Of a stretch of DNA of 24,808 bases, positions 8,014 through 16,291 are shown piece after piece. A program made the translations under genes and the position numbers. Each line of letters opens with the position of its first letter. Within the stretch, counting starts at the first letter, position 1. The notes below the pieces were generated by a model. The model worked only from the letters and a program-made list of their open reading frames with translations. It was not told where the DNA came from and did no database searches. This DNA comes from CAG-632 sp963626805 (GTDB lineage Bacteria > Bacillota > Clostridia > Lachnospirales > Lachnospiraceae): the NCBI GenBank assembly GCA_963626805.1, contig CAVFXS010000058.1, positions 1 to 24,808 of the forward strand, given 5' to 3'.

Positions 8014-9213
8014 TTATGCTCGTCTTACCATAGTGATCGCACCGGCCGGGCAGATCTGACTGCACAGTCCGCAACCATCACAGGTCTCATGATCATTGAC
8101 ACATTTCCCATTCTGAATGCTCATGGCTCCGAAGCCATCATCGGCACAGCTATGAACACACTTGCCACAGGCTACACATTTCTCCGGATCGACCTGTGCA
8201 TACAGGCGGTAATCCCGGTTCAGCTGAATCTGCTGGGTAATATACTGTAACGTTTTTCCCCGGAAGTCCTCGATCGTCTCAAAGCCTTTGCTTTCCATAT
8301 AGTTGCGCAATCCCTGATTTAACGAATCAATGATCCGGTATCCGTTCTCCATAACTGCGGAGCATACCTGAACAGTCTGTGCCCCGGCAGCAATAAACTC
8401 TGCCGCATCCTTCCATGTGTAGCAGCCTCCGGTTGCCGAAATCGGAAGTCCGGTCGCCTGTGCCAGCTGTGCTACACACCGGAGTGCGATCGGCTTGATC
8501 AGCTTTCCGCTGGCGCCTTGGAATGCACTCATGCCATCAACTGCATTGATTGGCCGGAAGGTATCCAGGTCGATTCCCGGCAGAGAACTCATCGTATTGA
8601 TTGCCGAAATCGCAGCGGCTCCGGCCTCCTTCGCAGCACGTCCACGGGTCGGCAGGTCTACGGTCAATGCCGTCAGCTTCGGTACCACCGGCTTCTTTGT
8701 CTGTGATACCACCCAGCCGGTCACCATCTTGATCTTCTCCGGATCTGCACCGAGCACGGCACCGCAGCCACTCTCTGCCTGTCCATGGGAACAGGACAGA
8801 TTTAGCTCAAATCCATCACAACCCGCCTGATCAAAGATCCGGGTCAGCTCCTTCCACTCTTCCTCTGCCAGCACATCGGTATGCATCAGGCTGACAAAGA
8901 CCGCCCGCTCCGGAAATTTCTGCTTTAACCATTCGATTCCCTTTGCCCAGCTTTCTACAGATTTCGGAGAGCCGATCTCAAAGTTCGTAAAGCCTAAGAT
9001 TTTATTTCCATCCTTCACTGCGTTAATTCTTGGATTTACATTTTTTTTCGTGAAACGTGGCGTATACTGAATCGTCTTCATCATGGCACCGCCCCATCCC
9101 TGTTCAAATGCCCGTGCTACGATTTCCGGCGTAGCAGATGGCGGTGCGGATGCCAGCATATACGGGTTTTCCATTGATACACCTACAAAATTAGTTTTTA
9201 AAGAAGCTGCCAT
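8014..9213 (-). CDS. preA: Dihydropyrimidine dehydrogenase catalytic subunit, PreA-like
   Basis: This 399-aa flavin/iron-sulfur enzyme would reduce a pyrimidine ring to the 5,6-dihydro form. A dihydroorotate-dehydrogenase-type FMN barrel (about 1-310) is followed by two 4Fe-4S motifs, CVACGKCVHSC (346-356) and CDGCGLCSQIC (378-388). Residues known from mammalian DPD to bind the pyrimidine are matched: TNFE (Asn77, Glu79), NLSC (Asn138, catalytic Cys141) and AINT (Asn206, Thr207). The second ATG, at 9211-9213, is chosen because GGAGGT ends directly at the first ATG and lies at ideal distance from the second. The usual partner PreT, the FAD/NAD(P)H subunit, is not encoded in this window. The promoter carries the palindrome at 9284-9301. 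Confidence 0.87.
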   Translation of the reverse strand: MAASLKTNFVGVSMENPYMLASAPPSATPEIVARAFEQGWGGAMMKTIQYTPRFTKKNVNPRINAVKDGNKILGFTNFEIGSPKSVESWAKGIEWLKQKFPERAVFVSLMHTDVLAEEEWKELTRIFDQAGCDGFELNLSCSHGQAESGCGAVLGADPEKIKMVTGWVVSQTKKPVVPKLTALTVDLPTRGRAAKEAGAAAISAINTMSSLPGIDLDTFRPINAVDGMSAFQGASGKLIKPIALRCVAQLAQATGLPISATGGCYTWKDAAEFIAAGAQTVQVCSAVMENGYRIIDSLNQGLRNYMESKGFETIEDFRGKTLQYITQQIQLNRDYRLYAQVDPEKCVACGKCVHSCADDGFGAMSIQNGKCVNDHETCDGCGLCSQICPAGAITMVRRA

Positions 9214-9257
9214 AACCATACCTCCGTTTTCTTTTCTCGTTTACTTGATTTTTTCAC

Positions 9258-9286
9258 ATTATGCAAAACTCCGGGAGCGATTGAAA
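9258..9286 (-). promoter_or_regulatory. Promoter of the preA operon
   Basis: The -10 box CATAAT lies at 9258-9263 on the minus strand. At 17-nt spacing the -35 position reads TTTCAA, a weak match overlapping the operator. The transcript would start near 9251, about 38 nt before the preA ATG. Confidence 0.55.
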
Positions 9287-9302
9287 GGACACTTGTCCTT
9301 TC
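9283..9302. promoter_or_regulatory. Perfect palindromic operator between preA and the hydroxyacid dehydrogenase gene
   Basis: GAAAGGACA and TGTCCTTTC form a perfect 9-bp inverted repeat around CT. The core (9284-9301) lies exactly 20 nt from the -10 of preA on one side and 20 nt from the -10 of the dehydrogenase on the other. Its centre therefore falls near -41.5 for both. One bound dimer could activate both divergent promoters. Confidence 0.75.
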
Positions 9303-9327
9303 GTAGAGTTTTTTTCTCCGATATGAT
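9299..9327 (+). promoter_or_regulatory. Promoter of the D-2-hydroxyacid dehydrogenase gene
   Basis: The -10 box TATGAT is at 9322-9327. The -35 position at 17 nt spacing reads TTTCGT, weak and overlapping the palindrome's right arm. The layout mirrors the preA promoter. Confidence 0.5.
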
Positions 9328-9354
9328 AAACCTACTTATTTTAAGAAGGGACAG

Positions 9355-10320
9355 ATGCATATGAAGATAGTTGTATTGGAAGCTGCCAGAATCGGCAGAG
9401 ATGTTTCATTTCACAGTTTAAAAGATCTGGGAGAGTTGATCGTATATGATGAGACCGCAGATGCCGCAGAAGCGCAGGAACGGGTACGAGATGCCGATGT
9501 TGTGATCGTCGATCAGTTTCCTTTAAATAAAGAAACGCTCTGCACTGCAGAGCATTTAAAGCTGATCACCATGACCAGCACCGGAACAGATTTCGTAGAT
9601 CTCGCCTATACAGACTCGCATGGGATCATTGTCTCCAATATCCGCAACTACTCCACCCACTCCGTTGCACAGCATACGATTTCCATGCTGCTTTATTTAT
9701 ATGAGAAGCTGAATATCTATCATGATTATACTGCCAGTGGAGCTTATGTGAATGATGTGGATAATTCTTCTTTTTCTAACGTCTTCTGTGAATTATACGG
9801 AAAAGAATACGGTATTGTGGGAATGGGAAATATCGGGAAAGAAGTCGCCCGAATTGCAACCGCTTTCGGCTGTCATGTCCGCTATTACTCCCCTTCCGGT
9901 CGTACCTATCCTGTGGAATATGATGCAATTTCCTTTGAACAGCTGCTGACTGAATCCGATATTATCTCTGTCCACACCCCACTCACACCGGCTACAGAGG
10001 AGTTATTTAACTATCCGGCCTTTCATCAGATGAAATCCTCCTGTGTCTTCTTAAATGCGGCACGCGGCGGACTGGTAAATGAGATTGGTCTTGCCCGTGC
10101 ATTGAAGGAGGGTGAAATCGCCGCTGCCGGTCTGGATGTCCTTATAAAAGAACCAATGGCAGAGGACTGTGCATTACTGCCGCTGCTTCCTCTGCCAAAT
10201 CTTCTGATCACGCCGCATATGGGCTGGGCTGCCAGGGAATCCCGCGAACGGGCTATCTCCGAGATTTATAAAAACATCGAAGCCTTCCGGCAGGGCACTC
10301 CCCGCAACGTGATCTCATAA
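9355..10320 (+). CDS. D-2-hydroxyacid dehydrogenase family protein
   Basis: This 321-aa cytoplasmic oxidoreductase interconverts a 2-keto acid and a 2-hydroxy acid. The nucleotide motif GMGNIG (156-161) and the catalytic Arg237 (NAARGG), Glu266 (DVLIKEP) and His288 (ITPHMGW) are complete. The second strand of the Rossmann fold ends YYSPSGR, without the acidic residue that usually marks NAD use, so NADP is plausible. The nearest well-known relatives are glycerate/hydroxypyruvate and phosphoglycerate dehydrogenases. ATG 9355 is 4 nt after AAGAAGGG and ATG 9361 is 10 nt after it, so the start is uncertain by two codons. Sharing an operator with preA suggests it acts in the same pathway or disposes of its reducing power or product. 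The actual substrate is unknown. Confidence 0.85.
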   Translation: MHMKIVVLEAARIGRDVSFHSLKDLGELIVYDETADAAEAQERVRDADVVIVDQFPLNKETLCTAEHLKLITMTSTGTDFVDLAYTDSHGIIVSNIRNYSTHSVAQHTISMLLYLYEKLNIYHDYTASGAYVNDVDNSSFSNVFCELYGKEYGIVGMGNIGKEVARIATAFGCHVRYYSPSGRTYPVEYDAISFEQLLTESDIISVHTPLTPATEELFNYPAFHQMKSSCVFLNAARGGLVNEIGLARALKEGEIAAAGLDVLIKEPMAEDCALLPLLPLPNLLITPHMGWAARESRERAISEIYKNIEAFRQGTPRNVIS

Positions 10321-10360
10321 TCTTAACTTTTCTGAATGATTTCTGATGGGCGAATCCGCA

Positions 10361-11899
10361 CTATTTCGCCTTTGCGGATGCTGCTTCGAACTCCTTCTGA
10401 ATCTCTTCATCCGGTGCCTTGGTTAACAGACTGACCACAATAATGAAGATCAGAGATACCAGGAATGCCGGAAGGAGTTCGTACAGATTCCAGACTCCAC
10501 CTAACGGACGTACCAGATATTTCCATAAGAATACAGTTGCACCACCACTGACCATACCGGCTAATGCACCCCATTTATTGCTGCGCTTCCAGAATAATGC
10601 ACACAGTGTTACAGCACCGAAGGCACCACCAAAGCCTGCCCATGCAAAGGATACAATCTGAAACACACTTGAATCAGGATCTCTTGCCAGGAAGATTGCA
10701 ATCACACTGATCGCAACGATCGTAATACGTGCTACCAGCAGACTGGTCTTTTCTGATAACTTTACTCTGAAGAAATCCTGTACAATATTCTGTGATACAC
10801 TGGATGCTGCGGCAAGCATCTGACTGTCTGCCGTCGACATTGTTGCTGCCAGGATACCTGCCAAAATCAGACCTGCTACAATTGCAGTTAAAATACCATG
10901 CTGACTTAACAGGTCTGCAATTTTAACAATGATGGTCTCACTGCTGCTGCCCTCTAAGAATCCCAGTACACCTGCCTTTGTCATCCCAAGCCCAACTATA
11001 CCGATAAAAATGGCAATTGCCATCGCAATGAATACCCAGATTGTTGCAATCCGTCTGGATAATACCAGTTTCTTCTCATCCTCGATTGCCATAAAACGAA
11101 GCAGGATATGTGGCATTCCAAAATAACCAAGTCCCCATGCCATTGTTGAAATAATCGTCAGCATACTATACGGCTTCGCAGCACCGGTTGTCACGTCATA
11201 GCTGGCTGTCATGGACAGATAGCCTGCCAGACTCTTTGCATTATCCATAACTGCATCAACACCGCCTGCCTTAGAGATTCCAAAGAATACAACTGCAACC
11301 AATGCAACCGTCATAACAATACTCTGGATCAGGTCAGTGGTTGATACTGCCCTGAATCCCCCCATGATCGTATATCCTACAATAACCAGTGCGGATATAA
11401 GCATTGCGATTGTATAATTAACGCCGAAGAAGCTGTTAAACAGCTTACCACAGGCAGCAAACCCGGATGCCGTATACGGAATAAAAAATATAATAATTAC
11501 AAGTGCTGAAATACCATTTAATATATTGCTTTTGTCATGATAACGCTTGGAATAAAACTCAGGAACTGTAATGGCATTGATGTTCGCAGAATATCTGCGA
11601 ATCTTCCGTGCTACGATCAGCCAGTTTAACCAGGTGCCAATTCCGAGTCCAATTGCTGTCCAGCTCGGTTCTGCAATGCCGCTTAAATATGCCAGTCCTG
11701 GCATACCCATCAGCAGCCAGCTTGACATATCACTGGCCTCTGCACTCATGGCTGTTACTAAAGGACCCATCTTACGTCCTCCCAGATAGAAATCCTCACT
11801 ACTGCTGTTTTTCTTACTGAACACAAAGCCGACCGCAAGCATCGCCAGCAAATATACTACGATCGTTGCAATAATACAAAAGTTAATTGTTGATATCAT
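10361..11899 (-). CDS. putP: Sodium/solute symporter, PutP-like
   Basis: This 512-aa SSS-family carrier has about 13 hydrophobic segments. The segment SAEASDMSSWLLMGMPG (52-68) matches the sodium-site signature of Na+/proline PutP, with Asp57 and Ser59 equivalent to Asp55 and Ser57 of E. coli. ILAATMSTADSQMLAAAS is the second sodium-site region. The short charged C-terminal tail is usual. Proline is the best guess, though other amino acids or organic acids are possible. GAGAGGAAAG precedes the ATG. A TTGACA lies at 11946-11951 on the minus strand, but its only good -10 partner, TACAAT, is 20 nt away, so the promoter is uncertain. It converges on the hydroxyacid dehydrogenase with a 40-nt gap. 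Confidence 0.88.
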   Translation of the reverse strand: MISTINFCIIATIVVYLLAMLAVGFVFSKKNSSSEDFYLGGRKMGPLVTAMSAEASDMSSWLLMGMPGLAYLSGIAEPSWTAIGLGIGTWLNWLIVARKIRRYSANINAITVPEFYSKRYHDKSNILNGISALVIIIFFIPYTASGFAACGKLFNSFFGVNYTIAMLISALVIVGYTIMGGFRAVSTTDLIQSIVMTVALVAVVFFGISKAGGVDAVMDNAKSLAGYLSMTASYDVTTGAAKPYSMLTIISTMAWGLGYFGMPHILLRFMAIEDEKKLVLSRRIATIWVFIAMAIAIFIGIVGLGMTKAGVLGFLEGSSSETIIVKIADLLSQHGILTAIVAGLILAGILAATMSTADSQMLAAASSVSQNIVQDFFRVKLSEKTSLLVARITIVAISVIAIFLARDPDSSVFQIVSFAWAGFGGAFGAVTLCALFWKRSNKWGALAGMVSGGATVFLWKYLVRPLGGVWNLYELLPAFLVSLIFIIVVSLLTKAPDEEIQKEFEAASAKAK

Positions 11900-11963
11900 G
11901 TTTTCTCTTTCCTCTCATTATTGTATCTCTTTATATAAATCAGCCTGTCAACTAAATTGTATT

Positions 11964-12398
11964 TCAGATTGAGTAGAAATCACTCTTCGCCATCTGCCAG
12001 TCAACCAGATCTGCCAGTGTCACATTGTCCACTACCTGATGGACGGCATTATCGATCCGCTTGTAAAGCTCCAATGTTGCACACTGATTCTGTCGCGGAC
12101 AGTCATTCACATCCATCTCCAGACAACTGACCGGTGCCAGACTGCCTTCCGTCAGTCGCAGGATCATCCCTGCTGTATATTCCTCCGGCTTCTTACTTAA
12201 TGTATAGCCCCCCTTCGGTCCACGAATACTACGCACAAATCCGGCTTTATTCAATATTGCTATGATCTGCTCCAGATACTTCTCGGAAACCTCCTGCCGT
12301 CTTGCAATATCCTTGATCCGAACCGGTTCTCCATTATCATGCATGGCAATATCCATCATAAGGCGCAACGCATAACGTCCTCTTGTAGAAATTTTCAT
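11964..12398 (-). CDS. Rrf2-family transcriptional regulator with Fe-S-type cysteines
   Basis: This 144-aa DNA-binding protein begins MKISTRGRYALRLMMDIA, the classical Rrf2 opening. A winged helix-turn-helix follows (about 25-65, with VSEKYLEQII as recognition helix and RGPKGGY as wing). Three cysteines, C92, C100 and C106, form C-x7-C-x5-C in the position used by IscR and NsrR to bind a cluster, so it is probably an iron-sulfur, NO or redox sensor rather than a cysteine-free CymR type. AAAGGAG precedes the ATG. Its promoter (12466-12494) contains a palindrome, which suggests autorepression. The adjacent symporter, 64 nt downstream, may also be a target. Confidence 0.88.
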   Translation of the reverse strand: MKISTRGRYALRLMMDIAMHDNGEPVRIKDIARRQEVSEKYLEQIIAILNKAGFVRSIRGPKGGYTLSKKPEEYTAGMILRLTEGSLAPVSCLEMDVNDCPRQNQCATLELYKRIDNAVHQVVDNVTLADLVDWQMAKSDFYSI

Positions 12399-12465
12399 AT
12401 ATTATTTACTCCTTTTATTACCTTTGCATTCTTCTCATTTCCCATTTGAAAACTAGGTATATACG

Positions 12466-12494
12466 ATTCTACACGTTAACGTCTGGAACGTCAA
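12466..12494 (-). promoter_or_regulatory. Sigma-A promoter of the rrf2 gene with embedded palindromic operator
   Basis: On the minus strand, TTGACG (12489-12494) and TAGAAT (12466-12471) are separated by exactly 17 nt. The spacer contains the 10-bp palindrome ACGTTAACGT (12473-12482), which would sit under RNA polymerase. That is a typical repressor position. The -35 overlaps the stop codon of the NYN gene. Confidence 0.65.
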
Positions 12495-13444
12495 TAGCGA
12501 TATTTCACACACTTCCCACCCTTGGGCGAGGATTCTACCACTAATCCATCTATGCTCTGTACGAAGGTACCCAGCTGGGAGTATCCATAGCTCTTCACAT
12601 CAAAATCCGGAAACTTCAGATGAATGTACTGTCCCAGTCTTCCAAGATCAATCGGTGATTTTTTAGCCGTCTCAATAATATAAGTCTCTACGGAGCGTTC
12701 ATTCTGGTTCTGTCCATTCAGAGAAACATATACCGTACTACGCTCCTGCGTTACAATGAAATCCTTCAGCTCCTTTACCAGCTTAGTCATAGAACTATAA
12801 CCATAATTCCGCTCATCAAAATCCTTATAAAGCCGCTGGATACTGCTCTTTAATCCACCGAGTCCGGTATGATTGCCCTGATTCTCGTTCTCCCGCACAA
12901 TCTCGATCATGCTCTTTTTGATTGTTGCCAATGGTACGATATTCTTCTCAATATCTGCTTCCTTATGCACACCCTCTGCTGCCCGGTGCCCGGTCGCTTC
13001 GATCTCATCAGAATCCCCATAGATAATTTCCAGATTCTTATAGATTGTACAAGCTGCCTTTAGTGTCTTGGAAGCATCGCTCTTTCCCATACCGATAACT
13101 TCCATTCCTCCTTCACACAGACGGTTGACCAGCCGTGTGAAATCACTGTCAGATGAAACAATACAGAATATATCTACATTATTCGTATACAGAATATCCA
13201 TGGCATCAATGACCAGCATAATATCCGCCGCATTCTTAGCCGTAGAATATCGTGGTTGCTGAATCGGATCCACTGCATAGGATAATGCCCTGTGGTTCCA
13301 TTCACCCAACGTCTTGTTTGTAAAATCTCCATACATACGTTTGTATGTAACTGTTCCATAATTCTTTAACTCCATGAAGATGCTGTCCAGATATTTTACA
13401 CTGGTGTTTTCTGCATCTATCAGCAATGCTATTCTTTTTTCCAT
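12491..13444 (-). CDS. NYN-domain (LabA/DUF88) protein with two OST-HTH/LOTUS-like domains
   Basis: This 317-aa cytoplasmic protein has an N-terminal NYN/PIN-like nuclease fold with the acidic set Asp10 (LLIDAEN), Asp74 (NAADIML) and Asp99/Asp101 (SSDSDF), and GGMEVIGMG later in the fold. Two C-terminal repeats of about 60 residues, near 185-245 and 255-317, share the pattern DF..(K/R).YGYS.(M/L)..(L/F)V and look like LOTUS RNA-binding winged helices. The family is thought to act on RNA, but no substrate is known. AAGGAGGG precedes the ATG. It is separated from the upstream histidine kinase gene by only 21 nt, so it may be the last gene of that operon. Confidence 0.85.
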   Translation of the reverse strand: MEKRIALLIDAENTSVKYLDSIFMELKNYGTVTYKRMYGDFTNKTLGEWNHRALSYAVDPIQQPRYSTAKNAADIMLVIDAMDILYTNNVDIFCIVSSDSDFTRLVNRLCEGGMEVIGMGKSDASKTLKAACTIYKNLEIIYGDSDEIEATGHRAAEGVHKEADIEKNIVPLATIKKSMIEIVRENENQGNHTGLGGLKSSIQRLYKDFDERNYGYSSMTKLVKELKDFIVTQERSTVYVSLNGQNQNERSVETYIIETAKKSPIDLGRLGQYIHLKFPDFDVKSYGYSQLGTFVQSIDGLVVESSPKGGKCVKYRY

Positions 13445-13465
13445 ATACCCTCCTTGGACTGGGTT

Positions 13466-16291
13466 CTAAGCTTCTTCTCTCTCTGAGTCCGTCTTCTCCA
13501 GTACCGGCATTGGGTTCTCCTCTGACACTTCTGCCTCTTGCATGTTCACTACTACTGGGTTGACATATTCAGGGAACTCTATCACAACCTTAAATAAATC
13601 TCCATCCAGATAAATCCGGAATTCTCCATCCTGCATCTGAACCAGATCCTGTGCAATTGAGAGACCCAGTCCACTGCCCTCGGTCGTTCTGGACTGATCC
13701 CCACGGACAAACCGCTCCATTAGCTCCGATACCTTGATATTCAGTGGCGCCCTGGAAATATTCTTAATCTCCAGGCGAACTCTTCCATTCTCGCAGGTAA
13801 GGTCTATGTAAACCCGGGTTCCCGGCATTGCATATTTGTATACGTTCTGCAACAGATTATCCATAATACGGAATGTTCTTCTGCCATCTGCAAATATCAT
13901 ATGTGCTTCTTCTGAAATCCGTTCTACCATCTTCAGCTCATGCTCTGTGAATTTATCTTCAAATTCTCCCATTGCCTGACGAAGCAGTTCACCGAAATCA
14001 ATCGGAACACGTTCCAACTCAATATTTCCAGAAGAAATCCTTGATACTTCCACAAGATCCTCTGTCAGCTGTTTCAGACGCTGTGACTTCTTATCCAGAA
14101 CCTCCAGATAATGCTGAACATTCTCATTGTCCACCTCTTCACGTTTGATCAGTTCTACATAATTAATAATCGATGTCAGTGGTGTCTTGATATCATGCGA
14201 TACGTTCGTGATCAGTTCTGTCTTCATCCGCTCATCATACAGACTCTTCTCTATGACCTTATGAAGTCCATCACTCAGATGATCAATATTATGAATGATC
14301 TCCTGCTCGGTATACAACCGTTTCATTTGTGGTGCTACATACTCCAGGTTCCCTTCTGCCAAAGCCTTTGTCGCCTCTCGGATCGACTCCTCGCCTTTCG
14401 CCTTCCGGATCTGCAGGAGCAGGATATATACATTGAATCCCACAATTATAATCAATGCCCCCAGATATACAAGAGGAGCAGAATTATTGACTCCAAGAAC
14501 CAGAAGCAATACCAGTACACCATTAATCAGCAGATAGCATATAAAACATTCTGCTGCCTTTGCTGCCAGGTTTTTCTGATGATTCACGGTCTGAACCAGC
14601 TTCCTGCAGAAGACATATCCACCTCGTATCAGACTATGCTGCCACAGACATCCCGCCTTTACCCGCCGGACAATACTTAACAGCCAGGTGATTCCAATCA
14701 GATACAATCCCTCAAAGCAGCCAACCAGCATTATGTATTCCCGACTGGTAATTTCTGTTATACTGTAGTAATAATCAAACTGTACCATAGATTTCAATGC
14801 CGCAAAGATCACAATCAACTCTGCAAGTCCAACTATATATATAATCTCAATCGGAATCCGATCGATTGGTAGCAGATATACCGTTGTATCATCTCTGGAT
14901 ATCCGTCCTGACATCCGGAGAATATGAACCAACAACCATATGGCTGCAATTGCTGTGACAACTCCTATAACCAATGCAGGAAATGTATAAGAATAGTATT
15001 CAGAAAATATCTGATTGCCCTGACTGAATGTATCCTCACAAGGATAGGTTGTGTAAATGCCTATATATAGTTTATCATCTGGTGTCAAGCTGTCAAGGTT
15101 TTGCATCAAAGATGTCACATATGTGCTATTAATATAGGAATTTTCGAAATTAAAAAACTCTGCCTTATACTCATCACTGGCAGTCTTCTGTATGGTCATA
15201 TAGGCGCTACAGCTGGTTACCTTCTCCCTGGAGATCACATTACTATAGACCTTTCCATTATGGCATACATAATATGCTATATTCCGCTCATTGAAATTAA
15301 TATCTTTAATCGAACGAATATATTCCAGATATTCTCCGCCTATCCGAATCCGTAGAATATCATCCAGGCTGGTAAAACGGCTGAAATACAGATCCATCTC
15401 ATTGCCACTGACATCCTCCGGCAGAAAAAACAATTCATCTGGGATCGGATACCAGCCATACTCAGAAGAATAGAACATATCCTCATTCGGGGAATATACC
15501 AGCTTTGTTCCCTGATAATATGTAATATAGCAGTCGTCCGAAAACGCCGCATCCTGTGCTTCCTGCTGAGTCATCGACGGCTCCAGAAGGGCTGCAGGTA
15601 TCTCCACCACATCCGTACTAAACTCTGTGTTTTCCTCTGTATCTCCGGATTTTTCTTCTTCTAAATCAATCGTCTGACTATCAGAATCCTCCCCCGTCGT
15701 AATGTCCGCTGATATGTCTTCCCCGGCAGTCTCATTTGGAGTTGCATATTGCATAAACATCTGAACATAATCATCATGCGACATTCGCACAAATCCGTTT
15801 GCCTGACTGATTTCCCAGTTCGAGAGGGTAGCCTGATACCATGCATCGTTGAACTGAATCTCTCCACCATCTGTATCCATATTCCCCACTCTTTCGATGT
15901 CCCATATTCCAAAATCGTCTGTGGTATATACATAATCCCCTTTTAATGCCAGATCCTGTATATTTTCTGTATGTAATCCTCCCTGCAGCATTCCGATTTC
16001 TCTGTCATATGTAAGATCTGAAATAAGAAACTGTTCCTCACTCTCTCCGACATAATCCTCTGTCCAGGTAATTTCTCCACTGATACGGCTCATAATCTGC
16101 CACAGAGAATCTGCAAACCGCCGGGTTTCCAGATAATTATTGCAATTCAGATCCTTATATCCAAACACGCTGCCCATATAGATAAAAAAAGCCATTGAAA
16201 GGAAACTGCAAACCAGAACGATTCCCAGATTAATGATCTTTATTATTTTCTTTATTTTTGCCGATCCCGGCAGCTTCTTAACATTATTCAT
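13466..16291 (-). CDS. Sensor histidine kinase, large extracytoplasmic sensor region
   Basis: This 941-aa membrane kinase has a first transmembrane segment at about 18-42, an external region of about 380 residues, then about five more membrane segments. The HisKA domain follows with phospho-acceptor His699 in NVSHDIKTPL, then the ATPase domain with the N-box DNLLQNVYKYA and the G2 box GSGLGLSIAQ. The G1 box is degenerate (KNISRAPLN), which is common in clostridial kinases of this type. The external region contains an acidic low-complexity stretch, roughly residues 190-240, rich in Glu, Asp, Ser and Thr. The ATG overlaps the response regulator stop as ATGA. The signal sensed cannot be told. 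Confidence 0.9.
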   Translation of the reverse strand: MNNVKKLPGSAKIKKIIKIINLGIVLVCSFLSMAFFIYMGSVFGYKDLNCNNYLETRRFADSLWQIMSRISGEITWTEDYVGESEEQFLISDLTYDREIGMLQGGLHTENIQDLALKGDYVYTTDDFGIWDIERVGNMDTDGGEIQFNDAWYQATLSNWEISQANGFVRMSHDDYVQMFMQYATPNETAGEDISADITTGEDSDSQTIDLEEEKSGDTEENTEFSTDVVEIPAALLEPSMTQQEAQDAAFSDDCYITYYQGTKLVYSPNEDMFYSSEYGWYPIPDELFFLPEDVSGNEMDLYFSRFTSLDDILRIRIGGEYLEYIRSIKDINFNERNIAYYVCHNGKVYSNVISREKVTSCSAYMTIQKTASDEYKAEFFNFENSYINSTYVTSLMQNLDSLTPDDKLYIGIYTTYPCEDTFSQGNQIFSEYYSYTFPALVIGVVTAIAAIWLLVHILRMSGRISRDDTTVYLLPIDRIPIEIIYIVGLAELIVIFAALKSMVQFDYYYSITEITSREYIMLVGCFEGLYLIGITWLLSIVRRVKAGCLWQHSLIRGGYVFCRKLVQTVNHQKNLAAKAAECFICYLLINGVLVLLLVLGVNNSAPLVYLGALIIIVGFNVYILLLQIRKAKGEESIREATKALAEGNLEYVAPQMKRLYTEQEIIHNIDHLSDGLHKVIEKSLYDERMKTELITNVSHDIKTPLTSIINYVELIKREEVDNENVQHYLEVLDKKSQRLKQLTEDLVEVSRISSGNIELERVPIDFGELLRQAMGEFEDKFTEHELKMVERISEEAHMIFADGRRTFRIMDNLLQNVYKYAMPGTRVYIDLTCENGRVRLEIKNISRAPLNIKVSELMERFVRGDQSRTTEGSGLGLSIAQDLVQMQDGEFRIYLDGDLFKVVIEFPEYVNPVVVNMQEAEVSEENPMPVLEKTDSEREEA

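Noticed and set aside
10354..10379. Inverted repeat ATCCGCA / TGCGGAT at the converging ends of the dehydrogenase and symporter genes
   Set aside because: It lies partly in the symporter coding end, has a 12-nt loop and no U-run on either strand. It is not convincing as a terminator.
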